A stretch of 64,000 bases of DNA from Motilibacter deserti (GTDB taxonomy: Bacteria > Actinomycetota > Actinomycetes > Motilibacterales > Motilibacteraceae). Below the pieces are notes generated by a model. It searched no databases. It saw only the letters and a program-made list of their open reading frames with translations, and was not told the DNA's origin. The stretch covers positions 124,001 through 188,000 of the forward strand of contig NZ_JAANNP010000004.1 in assembly GCF_011250635.1 (NCBI RefSeq). Direction: 5' to 3'. This document shows positions 54,000-64,000 of this stretch, piece after piece; position 1 is the stretch's first letter, and the number at the start of each line of letters is the position of its first letter. A program made the translations under genes and the position numbers.

Positions 54000-54027
54000 C
54001 TGCGCTGTCGCACTTCCCGGAGGATCG

Positions 54028-57501
<3,474 letters not shown>

Positions 57502-57528
57502 CCCTCGTTGCACGAATTGGAGATCGCT

Positions 57529-58248
57529 CTGACCAGCACCCGGGAAGGCCTTCCCGCCGACCATCGCCCGCACGACGGCCACGCCGGCCTCGCCGCCGTC
57601 CTGTTCGACATGGACGGCACCCTCGTGCACAGCGAGGAGACCTGGCTCGAGGCCGAGATCGCGGTCACCGCGGAGCTGGGCGGTGTCTGGACACCGGAGG
57701 ACCAGGCGAGGAACGTCGGCGGCCCGATCGACAAGGTCGCCCGGGTGATGCTGGAGAAGGCCGGGCGCACCGACGTCCCGGCCACCGAGGTCGCGCGGCG
57801 GTTGAACGCCGAGGTCGAGCAGCGGCTGCGCACCGGGCCGGTGCACTGGATGCCCGGGGCGAAGGCCCTGCTCGACGAGGTCAACGGGCGGGGCGTCCCC
57901 TGCGCGCTCGTGTCCGCGTCCTACCGCCGGCTCGTCGACGCGGTGCTCTCGGCCGTCGGCGCGGAGCACTTCGCCTTCAGCATCGCCGGTGACGAGGTGC
58001 CCAACCTCAAGCCGGCGCCGGACGCCTACCTCGAGGCCGCGCAGCGCATTGGCGTCCCCATCGAGCGCTGTGCCGTGCTCGAGGACTCGCCGACGGGCGT
58101 ACGTGCCGGCGAGGCCTCCGGAGCCGTCGTCGTCGCGATCCCGAGCGTCGTGGCGATCGAGCCGGCCCCGACCCGGACCGTGGTCACCACGCTGGAGGAC
58201 GTGGACGTGGCGTACCTCGACCGGCTGGTGCGCGAGCGCCAGGGCTGA
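57529..58248 (+). CDS. HAD-IA family phosphatase
   Basis: 239 residues if started at the CTG at 57529, which has TTGGAG with an ideal six-base spacer; the TTG codons at 57508 and 57517 are in frame but have no such site. Motifs: VLFDMDGTLVHSEETW near residue 25 (nucleophile Asp), SASY near 126 (motif II), LKPAPDAYLEAA near 155 (Lys), and VLEDSPTGVRAGEASG near 177 (motif IV). The helical cap is the beta-phosphoglucomutase / phosphoglycolate type, and the substrate is unknown. The gene follows metH directly and is probably co-transcribed. The stop is 12 bases from that of the convergent membrane-protein gene. Confidence 0.85.
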   Translation: MTSTREGLPADHRPHDGHAGLAAVLFDMDGTLVHSEETWLEAEIAVTAELGGVWTPEDQARNVGGPIDKVARVMLEKAGRTDVPATEVARRLNAEVEQRLRTGPVHWMPGAKALLDEVNGRGVPCALVSASYRRLVDAVLSAVGAEHFAFSIAGDEVPNLKPAPDAYLEAAQRIGVPIERCAVLEDSPTGVRAGEASGAVVVAIPSVVAIEPAPTRTVVTTLEDVDVAYLDRLVRERQG

Positions 58249-58260
58249 CGAGCGCCGCCG

Positions 58261-58809
58261 TCAAGGCGCCGGTGGGGGAGCGCCCCGGTGCCCGACGGCA
58301 CGCTCGCGCGCGCGGCCCAGCAGCAGCCGGGCTGTGGAGTTCCAGAAGTGGGCCGCGGTGAGGTAGGCCCCGAGGACGGCGATGACGCCCAGCGCGACGT
58401 CGACGCTGACCCGTCCCTCGCGCGTCCAGTAGACGTCGCTGAGGTTGAGCAGCAGGGCGTACTCGTCCACGACGAGCGCACAGCCGATGCCGTACGCCGC
58501 GCCGAGCCAGGGGTTGTACCTCGGGGTGTCGACGATGAGCGAGACCAGCCCGACGCCCATGAGCACCGCGATGCCCCACACGTAGTGGTGCAGGTGGGCG
58601 CCGCCGACGCTGACGTCGCGGAACGGCCCGAAGTCCTCGTGGATCGCGTACGTGAGGGCGCGCAGCAGGCCGAAGGTGGCGGCGAAGGCCAGCCAGGCCA
58701 TGAGCAGTGACCGGTGCGTCCGGTCGACCTCCTCCGCGTAGGCGGTGGAGATCTGGCGAGCCAGGCCCGTCCGGTCGTCCTGGGGCGGCGCGGGCTCGCG
58801 GTGGGACAC
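58261..58809 (-). CDS. Multi-pass membrane protein of unknown function
   Basis: 182 residues from the GTG at 58809; a GTG at 58902 would add 31 residues of low coding character. A hydrophilic N terminus with QISTAYAEEVDRTHRSLL is followed by four hydrophobic segments at about 36-55, 74-95, 103-123 and 135-160. HLHHYVWG near 73 has three His and DEYALLLNL near 116 has acidic residues in or near a helix. Both are suited to metal or proton binding, but no named family is recognised. It is convergent with the HAD phosphatase and upstream on the same strand lies the terminator of the oxidase operon. Confidence 0.72.
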   Translation of the reverse strand: MSHREPAPPQDDRTGLARQISTAYAEEVDRTHRSLLMAWLAFAATFGLLRALTYAIHEDFGPFRDVSVGGAHLHHYVWGIAVLMGVGLVSLIVDTPRYNPWLGAAYGIGCALVVDEYALLLNLSDVYWTREGRVSVDVALGVIAVLGAYLTAAHFWNSTARLLLGRARERAVGHRGAPPPAP

Positions 58810-58917
58810 GGGCCCGACGGTAGACGACGAGTCCGAGCGGCCCCGCCGGGGCGTGCCGGCAGTCGGCTTCCCGGCCTCCCGCGACCGCGTCTGCGGAACC
58901 ACCCGTGGGTCGCGCGA

Positions 58918-58969
58918 AAGCCTCGACCGCCGGGACCGGTTCGTGCTCCGGTCCCGGCGGCCGAGGCTT
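58918..58969 (-). terminator. Strong terminator of the multicopper oxidase operon
   Basis: A 22-base stem with one mismatch at 58918-58939 and 58948-58969, with an eight-base loop. On the minus strand it follows the oxidase stop by 37 bases and ends in CTTTC. Confidence 0.8.
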
Positions 58970-59005
58970 CTGCAGCGCGCGGGCTGCCGTGCTCGACGTC
59001 GAAGG

Positions 59006-60205
59006 TCAGCCGCCGTGGCCCTCGTGGCCCGCGTGTGCGTCCTCGTCGCCTCCGCCGGGGACGTCGCTCTGGCTGATCGTCGGCGACCCCGCGACCTGGG
59101 CCTTCGCGGGCTCGCTGCCTCCGTGCGCGGCGTGCCCGCCGGCGGACATCATCATGGCGGCCATCTCGCGGTGGTTCGCCATGTGCTCGGTGTGCCCGGG
59201 CGGAGGCGTCCCGTCGGCGTTGTTGACGGTGAAGATGCCGATCATGCCGCCGTCGGAGTGGAACTGGACGTGGCAGTGGTACATCCACGTGCCCGGCCCG
59301 ACGTGCTCGCCGGCGATGATCTGGAAGCCGAACGACTCGCCGGGGCCGGTGGTGCGGTTGTCGATGACCGAGGTGCGGTCGTCGTCGCCGGAGAGCAGGC
59401 CCGTGCGGTTGTCGGCCCACCGATGAGCGTGGGTGTGGAACGTGTGGAACGACGCGACACCGTGGGTGATCATGATCCACTCGACCCGCTGGCCGAGATT
59501 GGCCGAGTAGTTGATCGAGTCCGGCACCGCCGAGTTGTTGATGGTCAGCTCGTTGAAGACCGTGACGAACTGCTTCTCCGGCAGCGGGTCGCCCGGACGG
59601 CGCACGACCAGCGCGCCATAGAGCCCGCGGGTGATGCCGTCGGTGCCGTGCGCCGTCCCGACCGCGTGGTCGTGGTAGTGCCAATACCCTGCCGACCCCG
59701 GCTCCCACGTGCCGTCCGCGCGCTTGGTGGGAGCGTGCGTGCGCCACACGTAGGTGTGCCGTGCGCCCGCTGCCACCACGGACCCGTTGGCCGGCGTCCC
59801 GTCGTCGGCCGCCGGCACGTCCACGCCGTGAGCGTGCAGCGACACCGTCAGCGACGTCGTGTTGACCAGCGTCACGCGGATCTCGTCGCCCTCGATCGCC
59901 TCGATCGTGGGGCCGGGGATGCTCGCGTTCTCGGGAGTGGTGCCGTAGGCGAGCCGGTTGCCCGGCCCCGCCACGGCGTACAGCGTCACCTCGCGGACGG
60001 TGCCTCCGGCACCCGCCCGCGGCACGGTCCCGAGCGGCCTCGGGTCCTCCTGGTCGTCACCGATCGCCAGGCCCGGACGGAGCACGACGGCCGCGGCCGC
60101 CGTACCCGCGAGCCCGCCGAGCAGGGCGCGCCGCCCGACGCGCTCACCGCCGGTGCGGTCCGCGCCGCCGCCGTCCACGGCGTTCTCCAGGTCCGTCGCC
60201 GACAT
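59006..60205 (-). CDS. Two-domain multicopper oxidase (laccase-like), Tat-exported
   Basis: 399 residues, ATG at 60205, which overlaps the upstream gene's stop by one base (TGATG). The signal has twin Arg in RVGRRALLGG, suggesting Tat export with copper bound. All copper ligand motifs are present: LHAHGVD and WHYHDHA in domain 1, FHTFHTHAHRW and YHCHVQFHSDGGMIG in domain 2 with the type-1 Cys and His. Two-domain laccases work as homotrimers, with the trinuclear copper site between subunits. The C-terminal 55 residues are rich in Met, His and Gly and could carry extra copper. Phenols or metal ions are usual substrates. It is co-translated with the degenerate paralogue. Confidence 0.93.
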   Translation of the reverse strand: MSATDLENAVDGGGADRTGGERVGRRALLGGLAGTAAAAVVLRPGLAIGDDQEDPRPLGTVPRAGAGGTVREVTLYAVAGPGNRLAYGTTPENASIPGPTIEAIEGDEIRVTLVNTTSLTVSLHAHGVDVPAADDGTPANGSVVAAGARHTYVWRTHAPTKRADGTWEPGSAGYWHYHDHAVGTAHGTDGITRGLYGALVVRRPGDPLPEKQFVTVFNELTINNSAVPDSINYSANLGQRVEWIMITHGVASFHTFHTHAHRWADNRTGLLSGDDDRTSVIDNRTTGPGESFGFQIIAGEHVGPGTWMYHCHVQFHSDGGMIGIFTVNNADGTPPPGHTEHMANHREMAAMMMSAGGHAAHGGSEPAKAQVAGSPTISQSDVPGGGDEDAHAGHEGHGG

Positions 60206-61671
60206 CAGCGGCCGCCCTCGGCGGCGTCGAGGGCACCGAGCTCGGCGATGAGGGCCTGGGCGTCCCGCAGGAGCACGGAACGGACCTCCGCGTTGCTGCG
60301 CACCTGGTTCTCGACCCGGCTGATGAACTGCTCGAGCAGGCTGATCGCGCCGGACTCGCTGCCGGACGTGGCCTTGCCGGCCGCCCGCGTCACGCGGTCC
60401 AGCAGCCCCGCTCGCGTCGTCTCGCTCATGGGCAGGCTGGTGACCAGGGCCTGCAGGTCCGCGAACGACGTCTTCGTCGTGAAGCGCACGGTCGTGGTCG
60501 TGTCGCCGCCGGTGCCCTTGCCCACCACGACCAGCTCGTGCTGCCCCAGCGGCAGCGTCCACAGCCGGAGCGCCGCGCCGTTCTCCAGCGGCTGGCCGTC
60601 GAGCGTGGCCGAGCTCGCCCCCGTCGCGGCCCCACCGGTCACGGTCCAGCTGACGGTCTTCGTGAGGGAGTCGCCGTACGTCTCACCGTCCGCGATGCCG
60701 GTGACGGTCACCACCGGGGCGGGGCTCTCCAGCACGTCGAACCAGCCGTAGACGCCGCGGTCCCAGAACAGCGCGACGTGCGTGTGGTACTCGAAGCGGC
60801 CGGGGCCGACGCGCTCTCCGGCGATCACCTGGAAGCCGAAGGAGTCGGCCGGGCCGACCGTGCGGGTGTCCACGATCTGGGCGCCGTCGTCCGGGCCCGA
60901 GATCAGGCCGGTGCGGTTGTTGGCCCAGCGGTGGCCCTTGAGCGAGAACGTGTGGAAGGAGTTGCCGTGGGCGATGACGACCCACTCCACGCGCTGGCCC
61001 TGCCGGGCGGTGAAGGTGGGGGTGTTCGGCGCGACCTTGTTGTTGATGTTCGCGTCGTTGATGACCACGATGTTCTGCACGTCGGGCAGCGGGTCGCCCG
61101 CGCGCCGGACGATCAGCGCTCCGTACAGGCCGCGCCGGATGCCCTCGGTGCCGTGGGCGCTGCCGTTGAGCGCGTGGTCGTGGTAGTGCCAGTAGCCGGC
61201 GCTGCCCGGCGTGTAGACCCCGTCCGCACCCATGCCGCCCTCGTGGCTGCGCCAGATGTAGGTGCGCTCCTCGCCAGCCGGGATCGCGGTGTTGGTCTGC
61301 AGGCTGCCGTCGCTCTGGATGTCGTAGTCGACCCCGTGCGGGTGCGCCGACATGACCCGTCCGGTCTGGTTGATGACGCGCAGCCGAAGGGTGTCGCCCT
61401 CGACCATCTCGAGCGTCGGACCGGGGATGCTCGCGGTCTCGGGGGTGTAGCCGTAGGCGAAGTTGCCGTCCGGCAGGGCCACGGCGTAGATCGTCACGTC
61501 GAGGGTCCGGCCTCCGACGGCCGCTTGGCCCTTCTTGACCGAGACGTCCTGCGCGGCCGCGGTCACCTTGGGGACCGCCACAGCAGCCGCCGCGGTGCCG
61601 ACGATGCCCGCGAGCAGGGCCCGGCGGGCGAAGCGGTCAGTGCGCACCGGGGGAACGGCGGTGTCTTCCAT
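60205..61671 (-). CDS. Degenerate multicopper oxidase paralogue fused to a FIMAH domain
   Basis: 488 residues from the ATG at 61671, with GAGGAG nine bases upstream; an RR-containing Tat-like signal is present. Domain 1 keeps AHPHGVD and WHYHDHA. Domain 2 aligns with the downstream oxidase (VEWVVIAHG, GHRWANNRTGLISG, FGFQVIAGERVGPG). Where that enzyme has FHTFHTHAH this one has FHTFSLKGH, and where it has YHCHVQFH this one has YHTHVALF. The type-1 Cys and His and two trinuclear-site His are gone, so laccase activity on its own is unlikely. A beta domain follows (about 345-410), then a FIMAH domain (about 415-480, LLEQFISRVENQVR). It is first in the operon, coupled by TGATG to the intact oxidase. 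Confidence 0.88.
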   Translation of the reverse strand: MEDTAVPPVRTDRFARRALLAGIVGTAAAAVAVPKVTAAAQDVSVKKGQAAVGGRTLDVTIYAVALPDGNFAYGYTPETASIPGPTLEMVEGDTLRLRVINQTGRVMSAHPHGVDYDIQSDGSLQTNTAIPAGEERTYIWRSHEGGMGADGVYTPGSAGYWHYHDHALNGSAHGTEGIRRGLYGALIVRRAGDPLPDVQNIVVINDANINNKVAPNTPTFTARQGQRVEWVVIAHGNSFHTFSLKGHRWANNRTGLISGPDDGAQIVDTRTVGPADSFGFQVIAGERVGPGRFEYHTHVALFWDRGVYGWFDVLESPAPVVTVTGIADGETYGDSLTKTVSWTVTGGAATGASSATLDGQPLENGAALRLWTLPLGQHELVVVGKGTGGDTTTTVRFTTKTSFADLQALVTSLPMSETTRAGLLDRVTRAAGKATSGSESGAISLLEQFISRVENQVRSNAEVRSVLLRDAQALIAELGALDAAEGGR

Positions 61672-61803
61672 GAGCGGGGGCTCCTCGTCATTGAGAGCGG
61701 TTCTGCAAGCGGGAAGTGATCGCCGACGCAACGGGGTCAGCGGCCGAGGGCTTGATCGGATCGGCGGGCGGGATCGGCGCCGGGACAAGGGAGTCTAAGC
61801 GCC

Positions 61804-61821
61804 CGCGACGAGATCGTCGCG
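61804..61821. promoter_or_regulatory. Perfect 8-2-8 palindrome upstream of the oxidase operon
   Basis: CGCGACGA, GA, TCGTCGCG lies 133 bases before the oxidase start. It is a candidate regulator site. Confidence 0.45.
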
Positions 61822-62104
61822 CACGCCGCCGAAACCGCGAAGAATGTTAGAGCGAAGCCTACTTCCTGATTCCGAGGTCCGTGATGCGGTGGGCCGCACC
61901 CGGGGGCATGCCGGCTCCCGGCACGGCCCGGGTGGCCGACCGTCCGAAACGATGCGGCCCGTCGTCCCGATCGTCAAGCCCCGACCACCCCCCGCGGACG
62001 TGACGACGGGCACTCGGCCCCCGGGGCGGACGGCATGTCGCGCCGCCCGGCCAGAGCCTCCGGTCACGATCGGATAACGCCAGCGTCTGCGTGAAACCGG
62101 CCTG

Positions 62105-62134
62105 TTTACACGACTCTCAGGTTCTCGTTATGTT
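62105..62134 (+). promoter_or_regulatory. Candidate promoter of the ThuA-family gene
   Basis: TTTACA (62105-62110) and TATGTT (62129-62134) are separated by 18 bases, in an unusually AT-rich stretch on the coding strand. Confidence 0.5.
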
Positions 62135-62139
62135 CCGCA

Positions 62140-62164
62140 TGACGTACGACAACGTCGTCAGTCA
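62140..62164. promoter_or_regulatory. Operator-like imperfect palindrome next to the -10 box
   Basis: Two 11-base arms around AAC pair at nine positions; the inner ACGAC/GTCGT is perfect. It lies five bases after the putative -10, near the expected transcription start. Confidence 0.45.
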
Positions 62165-62175
62165 CGTCGCACGGT

Positions 62176-62196
62176 CCTGGGCCCGTCAGGCCCAGG
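62176..62196 (+). promoter_or_regulatory. Leader hairpin before the ThuA-family gene
   Basis: A perfect eight-base stem CCTGGGCC / GGCCCAGG with a five-base loop in the expected 5' leader. Confidence 0.4.
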
Positions 62197-62242
62197 CCTT
62201 GTGCTGCGTGCACGCCGCTCGCGACCTCAACGAGGAGAGTCA

Positions 62243-64000
62243 ATGCACGTGCGTGTACGGCGCTGGGTGACCCTGGGCATGGGGTCACTCCTGGCGCTAT
62301 CCGTGGCAGGCCCGCCAAGTGCAGAGGCCGCCACCGCTCAGGCAACCGTCAAGGCGGCGGCTGCCGCCGCCGTCGTCCCCAACGTCCTCGTCTTCCACGG
62401 TGCCGCGGCCCAGCAGGACGACCCGGTGGCCCAGGCGGTCACCACCCTGCAGGGCCTGGGCACCGCGAACGGCTTCGCCGTCGAGGCATCGTCCGACCCG
62501 TCGGTCTTCACCGCCGCCAACCTGGCGAAGTACCGCAGCGTCGTCATGCTCTCCGCGGAGGGCGTGACACTGTCGGAGGCGCAGGAGGCCGCCCTCCAGG
62601 CCTACATCCGGGCCGGCAACGGCTTCGTCGGCATCCGCGACGCCGCAAAGGTCCAGAAGGACTCGGCGTGGTTCACCGGTCTGATCGGCGCTCGTCCGGC
62701 CGGCATCGCCCGGACGCCGGAGGCCGCCGAGTCGGTGACCGCGAGCACGCCGAGCCCGGCGAACGAGACCGCGGTCAACCTCATCGACAACAACACCTCC
62801 ACCAAGTGGCTGGTGTTCGCGCGGACCGGCGTCATCACGGTGAAGCTGAAGGCGCCCACCGTCGCGTCCGGCTACGCGATCGGCTCGGCCAACGACTCGG
62901 AGGACCGCGACCCGCAGAACTGGACGATCCAGGGCTCGACCGACGGCAACACCTGGGTCGACATCGACAGCAAGACGGGCCAGGACTTCCCGCAGCGCTT
63001 CCAGATGCGGTCGTTCGCCCTCGCGGGCAACACCCAGTCCTTCCAGTGGTACCGGATGAACATCACCGCCAACAGCGGTGCCGCCGAGACCCAGCAGTCC
63101 GAGTTCCAGATCTTCGGCCCCGAGCCGACGGGCCCGCCGCCCACGGTCCCCGCCCAGCAGGCAGTCGTCGAGCTCGTGGACCGGCAGCACCCGGCGAACG
63201 CGGGCCTGCCGCTGACGTGGACCAGGACCGACAAGTGGACCAACTGGGCCGACAACCCGGTGGGCACGGTCCACACGGTGGCGCAGGTCCGCGAGGCCAG
63301 CTACACCCCGGGTGACGGCGCCAACGGTGCCTTCCACCCGATCTCCTGGTGCCGTGACTACGACGGCGGCCGCTCCTTCTACACCGGCATGGGCGGCACC
63401 GCGGCGAGCTACTCCGAGGAGGGCTTCCGCAGCCACCTCAAGGGCGCGCTGCTCTGGGCGACCGGCATGGTGCGCGGCGACTGCAAGGCCACGATCGGCT
63501 CCAACTACACGATCGAGCGCCTGACCGCGACCAACCAGCCCAACCAGCTCGACCAGATCGGTGAGCCGCACGGCCTCACGATCGCGCCGAACGGCAAGGT
63601 CTTCTACGTCGGCAAGGCGGCCTGCCGCACCGCGCCGATCAACGACTGGAACAACCCCAACCACGGCCTCGGCTGCGGCACCATCCACGAGTACGACCCG
63701 ACGACCAAGTCGGTCAAGCTCCTGACGACGCTCGCCGTCATGGGCCACCGCGGCGGCGGCACCGAGCTCCAGAAGAACGAGGAGGGCCTGCTCGGCATCG
63801 TGCCGGACCCCAAGTTCATGGAGAACAACTGGCTCTACGTCTACTGGATGCCGCACGAGACGGTCGACCGCGTGCGCCACGTCGGCAAGCGCACCGTCTC
63901 GCGCTTCACCTACGACCCGGCCAACCGGACGATCGACCAGTCGACCCGCAAGGACATCCTGCAGTGGGAGACCCAGGTCCACAGCTGCTGCCACGCGGGT
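62243..64000 (+). CDS. Secreted ThuA domain with inserted F5/8C module, followed by glucose/sorbosone dehydrogenase-like domain (3' end outside window)
   Basis: 586 residues are visible from the ATG at 62243, which has GAGGAG six bases upstream; the frame is open to the last base. A Sec signal ends near residue 33. A ThuA half (about 47-163, VPNVLVFHGA to RAGNGFVGIRDAAK) is interrupted by an F5/8-type C (discoidin-like) module (about 164-291, with NLIDNNTSTKW). ThuA then resumes (about 300-405, with GRSFYTGMGG and GALLWATGM). From 413 a soluble glucose/sorbosone dehydrogenase beta-propeller begins (EPHGLTIAPNGKVFYVG, EEGLLGIVPDP, HSCCHAG). Such proteins act on extracellular carbohydrate, with PQQ as a possible cofactor. 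The remainder lies beyond the window. Confidence 0.88.
   Translation, partial: MHVRVRRWVTLGMGSLLALSVAGPPSAEAATAQATVKAAAAAAVVPNVLVFHGAAAQQDDPVAQAVTTLQGLGTANGFAVEASSDPSVFTAANLAKYRSVVMLSAEGVTLSEAQEAALQAYIRAGNGFVGIRDAAKVQKDSAWFTGLIGARPAGIARTPEAAESVTASTPSPANETAVNLIDNNTSTKWLVFARTGVITVKLKAPTVASGYAIGSANDSEDRDPQNWTIQGSTDGNTWVDIDSKTGQDFPQRFQMRSFALAGNTQSFQWYRMNITANSGAAETQQSEFQIFGPEPTGPPPTVPAQQAVVELVDRQHPANAGLPLTWTRTDKWTNWADNPVGTVHTVAQVREASYTPGDGANGAFHPISWCRDYDGGRSFYTGMGGTAASYSEEGFRSHLKGALLWATGMVRGDCKATIGSNYTIERLTATNQPNQLDQIGEPHGLTIAPNGKVFYVGKAACRTAPINDWNNPNHGLGCGTIHEYDPTTKSVKLLTTLAVMGHRGGGTELQKNEEGLLGIVPDPKFMENNWLYVYWMPHETVDRVRHVGKRTVSRFTYDPANRTIDQSTRKDILQWETQVHSCCHAG

Larger units (their letters stand above)
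61672..62242. other. Divergent promoter region between oxidase operon and ThuA gene
   Basis: 571 bases without a credible gene and more AT-rich near 61840-61870 and 62100-62165 than the surroundings. It holds an 18-base palindrome (61804-61821), a promoter-like pair (62105-62134), an imperfect operator (62140-62164) and a hairpin (62176-62196). Confidence 0.7.

Noticed and set aside
53880-54027. Cobalamin, SAH or SAM-IV riboswitch before metH
   Set aside because: A GGGCTGCCC-type stem recalls part of the cobalamin core, but the B12 box and the other conserved blocks could not be found by eye.
62297-63994. 565-residue minus-strand frame at the window end
   Set aside because: It is antisense to the ThuA/dehydrogenase protein, whose plus-strand frame has a signal peptide, ribosome site and conserved domains.

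Overview
The window comes from a high-GC actinomycete. It encodes mycothiol ligase MshC, the actinobacterial block uppP / histidine phosphatase / DUF3090 / SCO1664-like protein, a DtxR/IdeR-type iron box, a DUF5703 protein, and many GTG and TTG starts. The species cannot be named from this stretch. Coding density is very high. There is one tRNA (Leu, anticodon GAG) and no rRNA, CRISPR array, integrase or transposase.

Layout. 1-7.4 kb: the end of a TerC-family membrane protein, a secreted beta-propeller (choice-of-anchor I), a DUF2252 protein, an FprA-type ferredoxin-NADP reductase, and exonuclease III translationally coupled to a small membrane protein. 7.5-14.5 kb: exported proteins, namely a Calx-beta protein, a lipoprotein, a metallophosphoesterase with a C-terminal FIMAH domain, and a subtilase with an Ala-Pro linker. 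14.5-17.7 kb: a GH65 disaccharide phosphorylase and beta-phosphoglucomutase operon. 17.8-20 kb: a membrane GAF-like protein and a SpoIIE-type phosphatase. 20-21.6 kb: a BCCT transporter gene broken by one in-frame amber codon. 21.9-29.5 kb: a Cys-rich copper-binding protein, a zinc alcohol dehydrogenase, an RTX-like secreted protein, a PTH2-like hydrolase, a lipoprotein and a PRISE-like reductase. 29.6-34.1 kb: the tRNA, an M20 peptidase, a DUF5703 protein, an acidic protein, a RecD-like protein and an aldo/keto reductase.

34.3-38.6 kb is a conserved actinobacterial core block ending in mshC. 52.9-58.2 kb (PAC2 protein, metH, HAD phosphatase) looks like the continuation of that block. Between them lie about 14 kb of accessory genes: a permease, a secreted propeller, a DHFR-like reductase, a TetR regulator with a hydrolase, an epimerase, a siderophore ABC operon divergent from a siderophore-interacting protein across an iron box, and an MMPL exporter divergent from a MarR regulator across a perfect palindrome.

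58.3-64 kb: a membrane protein, then a two-gene multicopper oxidase operon. One member is intact. The other has lost its type-1 copper ligands and gained a FIMAH domain. Divergent from this operon is a large secreted ThuA / F5/8C / sugar-dehydrogenase protein that runs off the window.

The most unusual items are the intact/degenerate oxidase pair, the domain inserted inside ThuA, the amber-interrupted BCCT gene, the conserved kinase-like cassette next to mshC, and two genes whose only good Shine-Dalgarno sites point to CTG codons.
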